In this document: positions 9,287 to 17,017 of the stretch, one piece after another
Layout: each line of letters opens with the position of its first letter
How positions within the stretch are numbered: position 1 is the first letter of the stretch
From: a bacterium
GTDB lineage: Bacteria; Cyanobacteriota; Vampirovibrionia; Gastranaerophilales; Gastranaerophilaceae
Length of the DNA: 64,000 bases
Reading direction: 5' to 3'
NCBI GenBank assembly: GCA_017652265.1
Contig: JAGCBH010000037.1
Coordinates: 1-64,000, forward strand
Translations under genes and position numbers: made by a program
Notes under the pieces: generated by a model
Seen by the model: the letters and a program-made list of their open reading frames with translations, nothing else
The model's database searches: none
What the model was told of the DNA's origin: nothing

Positions 9287-9301
9287 CAAAGGGAAACGAA
9301 A

Positions 9302-10894
9302 ATGATAAAAAATTTGATGACAAAAATTGCATGCAGGCAAAAGTTTTTCAAACGAGAATATATTTTACTGGTAGATAATACATTTGAAGATAATGCAGAA
9401 TTATGTGATAATTATGCACTTTTTGAATATTTACAAACAAAACCTGAATTTAAAGATATAAGTTTCTATATTGTCAACAAGTGCAACAAACAATATGAAG
9501 AAATAAAGAAAAAATATCCAAACAATATTATTCCGACATTTCAAAGCGTTGTAAACCAAAAATTGATTAATAAATTGTTTAAAACAAAATATTGGCTTGA
9601 TTCATTTCAAGTCATAAACAGATATAATTGCAATCTTAAAAAATATATGCAAAAAAGCGATATTATAACTGTATACACTCAACATGGCATAAATTTTATG
9701 AAAACTTCATATGTTGAACGCAGTAAAGAAATTGGCGACGAAACTTTTAAAAAAATTGTTTACTCAAATGAACAAGAACGTACAAGTTTAAAAAAACAAT
9801 ACGGATATGACGATAGAAATACTATAATAGCCGGACTTTCCAGATGGGATAATATAAATTATTCTCAAAATAACGCAGAAAAAACAATATTTATATATTT
9901 TACTTTCAGAGAATATTTAGTTAAATACAAAGGCACAAAAATTGAATTAACAAATTATATTAAAAATCTCATTAATTTATGTACATCAGAACGACTTTCC
10001 GAAATATTGCAAAAGTATAATGTAAAACTTAATATTGCAGTTCATCATGTAACTTCTCATTTTATAAAGGACTTAAAACTTCCTAATATAACACTTATTG
10101 ACGAAAAAGATATTGGAAAGATTAAGACAAAAACATCCTTATTCATAACAGATTTTTCAAGTATGTGTTTTGATTTTATGTTCAAAGATATTCCTGTAAT
10201 ATTCTATAGATTAGATTATAAAGATTCACTCCTCGCAATTAATTGGGGAGATCGAGTTAACCAAGAATTTTCCGAGGCTCAAAATGATAAAATCTATAAT
10301 GTATTTTATGATAAAGAAAATGTTATAAACAAAATTGAAGAATATTGTAAAAATAATTTTCAATTGGAGGAAGAATATAAGGCAAAAAACAGTACCTTCT
10401 TTGCATACAGGGATAATATAAGGCAACACATAATAGAAGGTATTTTGGCATCTCCGACAGGAATACCTAATGATTGTGACAGAATTCCTTATGAAAACAT
10501 TGAATTTAATAAGGTTTATAATTTTAGTGATGATTTATTACCGGCCATCTCAACTGAAGATTTGGATTATCCTACAAATAATGGCAGGTTAACAGTTGGT
10601 AAAACCGCAAGAATGTGGTTTATTCTCCCTGAAAAAAAACCATGCGAAGTTATACTTAAGTTAGCTTCTTGTTGTGCAACAAAAAAGAAAAAACATTCAT
10701 TTGATATATTTTTAAATGATAAATTTGTCGAAACTGCGGAATTGGACAACTGCTCACCAATAAAATTAAAACTTACAATAGATAAAACTGATTCTGAACG
10801 AAAAGTTCAAAAAATTGTGTTCAAACGTAAAAAACCTAGAGAATTAAATTTGAATTTTTATAATATGACTGTAAAAACAAATTCACAAGAGTAG
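9302..10894 (+). CDS. TagB/TagF-like glycerophosphotransferase family protein
   Basis: A 530-residue protein whose central part matches the CDP-glycerol glycerophosphotransferase family: the acceptor loop TVYTQHGINFMKT (about residue 130), the SLFITDFSSMCFDFMF motif (about residue 280, compare TDYSSVMFDY in TagF) and IPVIFYRLDY. Members transfer polyol-phosphate or related groups onto surface polymers. After about residue 420 there is an extra ~110-residue beta-rich region with Lys-rich strands that I do not recognise and that may bind glycan. Codon use is more AT-rich than in its neighbours, as is common for polysaccharide transferases. The donor might be CDP-glycerol or another CDP-polyol. 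Confidence 0.75.
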   Translation: MIKNLMTKIACRQKFFKREYILLVDNTFEDNAELCDNYALFEYLQTKPEFKDISFYIVNKCNKQYEEIKKKYPNNIIPTFQSVVNQKLINKLFKTKYWLDSFQVINRYNCNLKKYMQKSDIITVYTQHGINFMKTSYVERSKEIGDETFKKIVYSNEQERTSLKKQYGYDDRNTIIAGLSRWDNINYSQNNAEKTIFIYFTFREYLVKYKGTKIELTNYIKNLINLCTSERLSEILQKYNVKLNIAVHHVTSHFIKDLKLPNITLIDEKDIGKIKTKTSLFITDFSSMCFDFMFKDIPVIFYRLDYKDSLLAINWGDRVNQEFSEAQNDKIYNVFYDKENVINKIEEYCKNNFQLEEEYKAKNSTFFAYRDNIRQHIIEGILASPTGIPNDCDRIPYENIEFNKVYNFSDDLLPAISTEDLDYPTNNGRLTVGKTARMWFILPEKKPCEVILKLASCCATKKKKHSFDIFLNDKFVETAELDNCSPIKLKLTIDKTDSERKVQKIVFKRKKPRELNLNFYNMTVKTNSQE

Positions 10895-10909
10895 GGAGAA
10901 TATGAAGTA

Positions 10910-11629
10910 ATGACAATATACGTATTTGATATGGACGGCACATTAACCCCGGCAAGATTACCTATGACGGAAGAATTTAAGTCGGAATTTTTGCCTTGGT
11001 TAAAATCTCACACCGCATTTATTGCAACAGGCTCTGATTATTCAAAGGTTGGAGAACAGTTACCGCAAGATGTTATAGATGCTTTTACAGGCATTTACGG
11101 TTCTATGGGAAATACACTACATCAAAACGGCAAACTAGTTTATAAAAAAGAAATTGAATATGATGCTGACATGCTGAATGATCTGGAAAATTTCAGAAAA
11201 AATACAAAATATCCTAATCAACTATTCGGGAATTATATAGAAAAACGTATCGGAATGATTAATTTCAGTGTTATCGGAAGAGATTGCCCGTATTTAGAAA
11301 GAGAAAAATACACAGCCTGGGATAAAGAAAACGGTGAGCGTAAAGCAATACAACAATACATGTATAATAAATATCCTGATTATGATTTTGAATGCGGCGG
11401 AAATATTTCACTGGATATAATTCCTAAAGGTTGCGGTAAAAGTCAAATCGCACACCACTTGCGCAAACTTTATCCTGATGATAAGATTATATTCATGGGC
11501 GATAGGACCTACGAAGGCGGAAATGACTACGCTTTAGCCCACGAATTAAGTTTAATGGAAAACACACAAGTCGTTCAGGTAGAAAATCCTAATGACGTAC
11601 TAAGTTTTTTAAAATGTGAGGTAAGATAA
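10910..11629 (+). CDS. Phosphomannomutase, eukaryotic HAD type
   Basis: A 239-residue HAD-family protein resembling eukaryotic PMM1/PMM2 rather than the bacterial ManB/AlgC family. It starts YVFDMDGTLTPAR with nucleophile Asp7 and acid/base Asp9, and has GSMGNTLH and FMGDRTYEGGNDYALA, close to the GDKT.GGND signature of PMM. It should convert mannose-6-phosphate to mannose-1-phosphate. Its position directly before manC (one-base overlap, TAATG) fits a GDP-mannose supply pathway. A sugar phosphatase of the same fold is the main alternative. Confidence 0.82.
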   Translation: MTIYVFDMDGTLTPARLPMTEEFKSEFLPWLKSHTAFIATGSDYSKVGEQLPQDVIDAFTGIYGSMGNTLHQNGKLVYKKEIEYDADMLNDLENFRKNTKYPNQLFGNYIEKRIGMINFSVIGRDCPYLEREKYTAWDKENGERKAIQQYMYNKYPDYDFECGGNISLDIIPKGCGKSQIAHHLRKLYPDDKIIFMGDRTYEGGNDYALAHELSLMENTQVVQVENPNDVLSFLKCEVR

Positions 11630-13017
11630 TGAAAAGTATTATATTAGCAGGCGGTTCAGGAAGCAGATTATGGCCTTTATCAAGAGATGAATATCCAAAA
11701 CAGCTTATATCTTTTGATGACTGTGAAAGTTTGCTGCAAAAGACATTCAAAAGACTTTGCACTTTTTCAAAACCGTCTGAAATAGTTACGGTTACTAATG
11801 TAAAACACTATTCAAGTATTAAACTTCAGCTCAATAACATTGATAAATCAAATATCGTAATCGGAGAACCTATCGGCAGAAACACTGCTCCTGCCATTGC
11901 ATCCACAATGGAATATTTTAAACAAACAGGCTGCGGTGATGATGTAGTTTTGATAGTACCGTCAGATCATTTGATTAAAAATGTAAACGCATTCAATAAG
12001 ACAGTTGAACAGGGGCTTATTTTAGCCGAACAAGGTTATATAGTAACTTTCGGTATCAAACCCGATTACCCTGAAACAGGTTACGGTTACATAAAAACCG
12101 AAAAACCGCTTTCTACAGGCTATAAAGTTGAAAGATTTGTTGAAAAGCCTGATATTGAAAAAGCTAAACAATATCTTGCAAGCGGTGAATACTACTGGAA
12201 CGGCGGAATATTCATGGGTAAAATTTCGGTATTTCTTGAAGAATTTAAACACTATACCCCTGAAATTTATTCTCAATTAGATAATCTTAATTTTTCAGAC
12301 AGCAGTCAAATCAAATATTCCGTATATGAACAAATGCCATCTATATCAATAGATTATGCGATTATGGAAAAATCCGATAAGGTTGCTCTTGTTGAACTTC
12401 AGTCAGACTGGAACGACTTGGGTTCTTGGCAATCAATCTACAATGTAAAAGAAAAAGACGAAAATGGTAATGTATTAACCGGCAAAGTTGTCGTAGATAA
12501 CGTTAAAAACTCATTCATATACTCACAAAAAGAAATTGTTGCCGTATCGGGATTAGAAGATATTATTCTGGTAGAAACAGAAGATGCCATTATGGCTTGT
12601 AAAATGGGCGAATCCCAAAACGTAAAAAAACTGTATGAAAAACTAAAAGCACAGGAAAGCGATACTATAAAACTGCATAAGACAGTATTCCGCCCTTGGG
12701 GATATTACACTTGCATGAATGGCGGAAAAGGTTATCTTACAAAGACAATATGCGTTATGCCAAAACAAAAATTATCCGTTCAATCGCACAACCACCGTTC
12801 CGAACACTGGGTTGTTCTGGAAGGTACGGCGCTTGTTCTCCTTGACGGTAAAGAGCACATAGTTCATGCCGGAGACAGTATTGATATTCCTCTGCAGGCA
12901 AAACATTCTCTTCAAAACCCTTACGATGAAGAATTGAAGATAATTGAAATTCAAAAAGGCGATTATATTTCAGAAGACGACATTATTCGTTATGAAGACT
13001 GCTACGGCAGAGTATAA
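11629..13017 (+). CDS. manC: Mannose-1-phosphate guanylyltransferase / mannose-6-phosphate isomerase
   Basis: A 462-residue bifunctional type II enzyme. Residues 1-~280 form the guanylyltransferase (LAGGSGSRLWPLSRDEYPKQ, the pyrophosphorylase signature, and FVEKPDIEKA, the mannose-binding motif). Residues ~345-462 form the cupin isomerase domain, with FRPWGYYTC and the metal-binding QSHNHRSEHWVVLEG. It makes GDP-mannose from mannose-1-phosphate, closing the pathway with the preceding mutase and feeding gmd. Last gene of the operon; its end overlaps the convergent lgt by 35 bases. Confidence 0.96.
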   Translation: MKSIILAGGSGSRLWPLSRDEYPKQLISFDDCESLLQKTFKRLCTFSKPSEIVTVTNVKHYSSIKLQLNNIDKSNIVIGEPIGRNTAPAIASTMEYFKQTGCGDDVVLIVPSDHLIKNVNAFNKTVEQGLILAEQGYIVTFGIKPDYPETGYGYIKTEKPLSTGYKVERFVEKPDIEKAKQYLASGEYYWNGGIFMGKISVFLEEFKHYTPEIYSQLDNLNFSDSSQIKYSVYEQMPSISIDYAIMEKSDKVALVELQSDWNDLGSWQSIYNVKEKDENGNVLTGKVVVDNVKNSFIYSQKEIVAVSGLEDIILVETEDAIMACKMGESQNVKKLYEKLKAQESDTIKLHKTVFRPWGYYTCMNGGKGYLTKTICVMPKQKLSVQSHNHRSEHWVVLEGTALVLLDGKEHIVHAGDSIDIPLQAKHSLQNPYDEELKIIEIQKGDYISEDDIIRYEDCYGRV

Positions 13018-13783
13018 CGGAATATAAAATTCCTGAAAGTGATATAAACATAATCGCAATTGAAACAACAGTGGCAACAGGCAGATTAAACACATAAAAA
13101 ATGCTGTCGGTTCTTATGCTTTCAATTAATATTCTGACTACCGAATACATAAAAAAGTAAAGAGAAGTTATAAAAAGCGGATTTTTACCGTTTGTTTTTT
13201 TCATTATCAAAAATAAAACGACAAAAATCGCCAAATCAAGTAAACTTTCCCACAAAAACGCAGGATGAAAATACTCACAATCCGCAAATTCTGGCGGTCT
13301 GTATTGCGGTGCTATATAAAGTTTTAAAAAACCGTCAAAAGGTTTACCAAATGCCTCGGAATTGAAAAAATTGCCCCATCTGCCGATACTTTGCGCAATT
13401 GAAACTCCCAAAAGCATCGGCGCAGACAATTTCCATAACGAAATTTTTTTACAACGGGCAAAAATAATCAAAAATACAAGACATGCCAAAAACATTCCAT
13501 GAATTGATAATCCGCCCTGTCTTACATTAAAAATTTCATTAAGATGTTCGGCATAATAATGGAAATTCAAAAGACAATAATACACCCTTGCACCAAAAAT
13601 TCCGGTTATTATAAGCCATGGTGCCAAATCCAATATCATAGAATCCTGTGTATAATACTTTTTCCATGCCCAAAATGCAACGAAAACACCCGCCAAAACT
13701 GCGCATGCCATTATAATTCCGTAAAAATAAATCGGAAGGCCAAAAAACTCAAATGCGACATTTCCCGGTGATGACAATATCAT
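12983..13783 (-). CDS. lgt: Prolipoprotein diacylglyceryl transferase
   Basis: An integral membrane enzyme that moves diacylglycerol from phosphatidylglycerol to the lipobox cysteine of prolipoproteins. The family signature GRWGNFFNSEAFGKP is intact (about residues 129-143), as is the preceding RQGGLSIHG loop. About seven hydrophobic segments are visible and the length (266) is usual. Its ATG overlaps the stop of the upstream TPR lipoprotein gene (TAATG), so they are coupled. The reading frame ends inside manC on the other strand, a real 35-base convergent overlap. Confidence 0.95.
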   Translation of the reverse strand: MILSSPGNVAFEFFGLPIYFYGIIMACAVLAGVFVAFWAWKKYYTQDSMILDLAPWLIITGIFGARVYYCLLNFHYYAEHLNEIFNVRQGGLSIHGMFLACLVFLIIFARCKKISLWKLSAPMLLGVSIAQSIGRWGNFFNSEAFGKPFDGFLKLYIAPQYRPPEFADCEYFHPAFLWESLLDLAIFVVLFLIMKKTNGKNPLFITSLYFFMYSVVRILIESIRTDSIFYVFNLPVATVVSIAIMFISLSGILYSVILCRSSLHNE

Positions 13784-14337
13784 TAGTCAACATTTTCCGA
13801 ACTGAGTTCATGAATCCTTGCTTCAACATCCGCCTTATCTTCAGGATTATCCGATAAACTCAAATATTTGTCATAATTCTTTATGGCATCTGTTTTCAGA
13901 TTTTCCCAATACGTTTTTGAATTACCCTCTATAACGTATTTATGCGGAATTTCTTCGGGTTTTGTAAGATTATTATCTTCATCAGCAACAACTGTACCTG
14001 CTTCAAGATCCATAATCAAATTTTCTTCACAAACAGCAAGAGAATAATACCCGTCAGCAAAATCAGGTTTTAACTCTATTGCTTTTTTATAATTTTCAAA
14101 AGCATTCAGATAATCTTCCAGTTTAGTATATGCAACTGCCAGGTTATAATAAGATTCATAAGCGGATGCATCCAAATCAATACTGGATTTCAGTCTTTCT
14201 ACAGCACTCTGATAATCACCGTTCTCAATGAAACCTTTTGCTTTTGTATTAAGTTCCTGAACGGCAAAATTGTTAATACATGCCGTAGAAATAACGGAAA
14301 TAAATAATATAGCTGCAACTAATAAAACTCTTTTCAT
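13783..14337 (-). CDS. TPR lipoprotein
   Basis: A 184-residue protein with an N-terminal signal sequence ending in VISTAC (Cys20), an acceptable though not ideal lipobox, so it is probably a lipoprotein. Residues ~25-110 hold two to three tetratricopeptide repeats: YYNLAVAYTKLEDYLNAFENYKKA and the following DGYYSLAVCEEN region in shorter form, with the usual Ala/Gly and Tyr spacing. TPRs bind proteins; the partner is unknown. It lies directly upstream of, and overlaps, lgt, the enzyme that would modify it. AGGGAA precedes the ATG. Confidence 0.82.
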   Translation of the reverse strand: MKRVLLVAAILFISVISTACINNFAVQELNTKAKGFIENGDYQSAVERLKSSIDLDASAYESYYNLAVAYTKLEDYLNAFENYKKAIELKPDFADGYYSLAVCEENLIMDLEAGTVVADEDNNLTKPEEIPHKYVIEGNSKTYWENLKTDAIKNYDKYLSLSDNPEDKADVEARIHELSSENVD

Positions 14338-14419
14338 AATAAATATTCCCTGATAATATGCTTACCCAAGTTATAAAATCTCTTCTATAGTATATCTATT
14401 ATAAACTAATATAAAGAAT

Positions 14420-14448
14420 TTGGCAAATTTATTCAAATAAGTTACAAT
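14420..14448 (+). promoter_or_regulatory. Sigma-70 promoter of the 14480-20208 operon
   Basis: TTGGCA (14420-14425), 17 bases, TACAAT (14443-14448). The predicted start leaves a ~25-base leader containing GCGGAG before the ATG at 14480. Confidence 0.6.
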
Positions 14449-14479
14449 TAATGGTGTAGAAAATGCGGAGAAAATTCTT

Positions 14480-14770
14480 ATGTCGGAAGAAAAAATCATC
14501 AAATTAGGGGATAAAAGAAAAAAAGACAAAAAAGAAAAAATTGAAGATATACACGAAGAATTTGACGGAACCGGAGCTAAACAGGTTGAATATTGCAGTT
14601 TTTGCGGCAGACCGAACTACATGGTTCCCAAAATGGTTCTTGGCCCTGGTGTTAACATTTGCTCAGAGTGTACTCTTATTGCCGTTCAATACCTGATTAT
14701 GAGTGAAAGAGTTCCCACAGAAGAAGTCCAGAAAATTGTTGACATGCTTTGGAGAGCCGATAAAAAATGA
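14480..14770 (+). CDS. Free-standing ClpX-type zinc-finger protein
   Basis: A 96-residue protein. After a charged, Lys/Glu-rich lead (residues 1-30), residues ~38-75 match the ClpX N-terminal C4 zinc-binding domain: YCSFCGRP, 20-odd residues, then NICSECTLIAVQYL. The pattern parallels KCSFCGKT...[10 protein letters not shown] in the full ClpX at 59854. There is no AAA+ motor. In ClpX this domain dimerises and binds adaptors and substrates, so this protein could be an adaptor, competitor or regulator of ClpXP; this role is inference. It overlaps the next gene by four bases (ATGA). Confidence 0.8.
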   Translation: MSEEKIIKLGDKRKKDKKEKIEDIHEEFDGTGAKQVEYCSFCGRPNYMVPKMVLGPGVNICSECTLIAVQYLIMSERVPTEEVQKIVDMLWRADKK

Positions 14771-16350
14771 ACTCCGATAATTCAAAGCAACTCAATACTT
14801 TTGAAATAAAACGTGAAATCTCACGTTTTATCAGAGCGGTGAATAAATCAAAGGTTCTCATTGATGAAAAAGAATTTGCTCTCCTTGACAGTCAGGAAAA
14901 CAAAGATGAAATCGTACGTCTGCTGCTAAAAGAATTTAAAAGATGTGATGACAACGTAATGTCTGAAATTAAAATATTACTTGAGCGTTATTCGGAACCC
15001 GAAAATTTAATTGATGAAATGGAAAATATTGTTACCGACAATGAAAATTCCAATAACCTCAAATTACATGCAATTGAAGTTTTAAGCAGAATTAAACAAA
15101 ACTGGCGGGAAGAAGATTATCAGCAGTATTTGGAAATTGATGAAGAAAAAATGTATGAGGATACAAAAAAGCTTCTTGAAAATTCCAAATGTAACCCGGA
15201 AATTCAGCTTGATTTCCTTGATTTTCTTGCAACAATAGCCGATGCCGATAAATACACTCTTTTAGAAGCTATGGCAGAAGAACAGTCGGGCGAAGATCTT
15301 GCTAATGTACTTGTTCCGGTGTTTTTAAGTCATACGGACAGTCCTATCGGAATATTTGCACTGAATTTACTTAAAAGCACAAAATCCGTTTATGCGTACC
15401 GCTCTTTGTCGGAAGTTTATGACATCATGAGCGAAAATTTACAGCCAGCAATTAAAAAATGCCTGACAGAATTAAAATTTTCAGGTACGGACAGAGTTTT
15501 TGACAAAATACACGATTATACAAAAGGCAGGTTTAGTTTTGTTCCGCCTGATGCTGACGGAAGTTACTGTCTTTTCTATGAAAAAAAATACAAAGTCGGA
15601 GATGAACTAAAATCAGACTTCTTTAGCCTTGTTGCTGATGATTATAAAGGGATAAACGAATGTATAGGATTTATGGAAGTATCCGAATTTGAGTTGTCAG
15701 TATTCAGAAAAAAACTTCTGGATAGGGATAAAGATGCCCAAATAACGCCTGAATTTTTCAAATATATGCTTCATAAATCAGAAAAACTGACTTATGAAAA
15801 ATCCGCACCGCCTTATGAATACAACTGCTGGAAACAACTGTTTATTGACATTCCGCTGCAGGATTTTGACTTAAATCAGATATTAAATTATAATGTCAAA
15901 ACCTACAAACAGGATGAAATCCTTGATATCTTTGACGAAGATTTTACCGCATACTGGTTTTATTCGGGAGATTTCAATGAAGAAGCGGAAAAATTTTATA
16001 ATTCTGCAGACAGAATTTTTATGTCAGAAAATTTTGAAACTGCAAATTTGTCCGCTGTTGTTGATGAAGCAATACAACTGGTATCGGATGATAAGGAAAA
16101 ATGGGAAGAAAGACTTTTACTCTCCTCATATTTCTGCAAATTAAATAATAACGAAACCCATGCTCAAATTTTGTATTCAATAGCAAAGGATGAACGGAAT
16201 TTCAAAGTTTTCGCCGAACACATTGCAAAATACAGTATTTTCCACTATTTTACAGGTTTTGAAGCTGATGAAGATTATACAAAATACAAAAAAGAACAGT
16301 TAAATAAAATAATCAATTATCTTGGCAAAGCATGGAGTTTTTATGTATAA
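14767..16350 (+). CDS. Conserved-looking alpha-helical protein, HEAT-like
   Basis: A 527-residue acidic, helical protein that I cannot name. Residues ~30-250 consist of paired helices of about 35-40 residues (for example NLKLHAIEVLSRIKQNW and IGIFALNLLKSTKSVYAYRSL), which resemble HEAT/ARM repeats. The second half is richer in aromatic residues and has no motif that I know. No signal peptide or membrane segment, so it is cytoplasmic. It sits between the zinc-finger protein (overlap ATGA) and ruvX (overlap 8 bases), so it is translated as part of this operon; a scaffold role is only a guess. Confidence 0.7.
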   Translation: MNSDNSKQLNTFEIKREISRFIRAVNKSKVLIDEKEFALLDSQENKDEIVRLLLKEFKRCDDNVMSEIKILLERYSEPENLIDEMENIVTDNENSNNLKLHAIEVLSRIKQNWREEDYQQYLEIDEEKMYEDTKKLLENSKCNPEIQLDFLDFLATIADADKYTLLEAMAEEQSGEDLANVLVPVFLSHTDSPIGIFALNLLKSTKSVYAYRSLSEVYDIMSENLQPAIKKCLTELKFSGTDRVFDKIHDYTKGRFSFVPPDADGSYCLFYEKKYKVGDELKSDFFSLVADDYKGINECIGFMEVSEFELSVFRKKLLDRDKDAQITPEFFKYMLHKSEKLTYEKSAPPYEYNCWKQLFIDIPLQDFDLNQILNYNVKTYKQDEILDIFDEDFTAYWFYSGDFNEEAEKFYNSADRIFMSENFETANLSAVVDEAIQLVSDDKEKWEERLLLSSYFCKLNNNETHAQILYSIAKDERNFKVFAEHIAKYSIFHYFTGFEADEDYTKYKKEQLNKIINYLGKAWSFYV

Positions 16351-16741
16351 AATTATGGGACTTGATGTGGGAACAAAACGTATAGGCATCGCAATAAGCG
16401 ATTACCTGCACGTTATTGCAAACCGCCATAGCTGTATTGTCAGATCAGAAAACTCCGTTTCCGAAATTGTAAAAATTGCTAAAGAAAACAATGTAAAAAT
16501 TATTGTTGTTGGTGTACCATATAACATGGATGGGACATGCGGCTCACAGGCACAGGATTGCATAAACTTTGCCAAACAAATTGAAGGTTTTGAAATCGTG
16601 TATGAAGATGAACGTCTTACATCCGAAACAGCGGAAGAAAACCTGAAAGAACGGAAAATAGATTTCCGAAAAGATAAAGGTTTAGTGGATATTGAAAGTG
16701 CGGGTATAATTTTAGAACAATATTTAAGCAAAATAAATTAA
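16343..16741 (+). CDS. ruvX: Putative pre-16S rRNA nuclease / Holliday junction resolvase RuvX (YqgF)
   Basis: A 132-residue RNase H-fold nuclease that matures the 16S rRNA 5' end in bacteria where it was tested. It starts MGLDVGTKRIGIAISD, holding the first catalytic Asp; VVGVPYNMDGT and YEDERLTSETAEE give the further acidic residues. I start at ATG 16343, which has GGAG five bases upstream and overlaps the previous gene; the frame is open further upstream without support. Followed by a DUF1292 gene, the same order as in Firmicutes (yrrK-yrzB). Confidence 0.94.
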   Translation: MYKIMGLDVGTKRIGIAISDYLHVIANRHSCIVRSENSVSEIVKIAKENNVKIIVVGVPYNMDGTCGSQAQDCINFAKQIEGFEIVYEDERLTSETAEENLKERKIDFRKDKGLVDIESAGIILEQYLSKIN

Positions 16742-16759
16742 ATTTAAGAAAGGTACATT

Positions 16760-17014
16760 ATGGAAAAGACAGTTAACGTTATTGAAACAATTGATGAAAA
16801 CGGAAATTCAATTAAATTTGAGTTGTTTAACATGATTAGTTTTGAAGGCAAAGATTACGCACTTCTTCTCCCTGTTGACAAAGAACAGTCGGAAGAACTT
16901 GTACTTATGGAAATCCTAAAAGACGGTGAAGATTATTCTTTTGCATCAATTGAGGATGATGAAGAATTTGAACGGGTATCGGATTATATTGAAAGTTTAG
17001 AAGACGAGGAATAA
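16760..17014 (+). CDS. DUF1292 (YrzB-like) protein
   Basis: A very acidic 84-residue protein of the DUF1292 family, recognised by the core ETIDENGNSIKFELFNMISF followed by KDYALLLPVD and the acidic end FERVSDYIESLEDEE. Family function is not known. The ruvX-DUF1292 pairing is widely conserved, which supports the call. A good AAAGG ribosome site precedes the ATG. Confidence 0.85.
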   Translation: MEKTVNVIETIDENGNSIKFELFNMISFEGKDYALLLPVDKEQSEELVLMEILKDGEDYSFASIEDDEEFERVSDYIESLEDEE

Positions 17015-17017
17015 AAA

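Noticed and set aside
14420-14456. GGCA followed by GTGTAG upstream of the zinc-finger gene, as a seventh GGCA-N19-CTTTAT site
   Set aside because: There is no CTTTAT at N19, and TTGGCA-N17-TACAAT makes a normal sigma-70 promoter that explains it.
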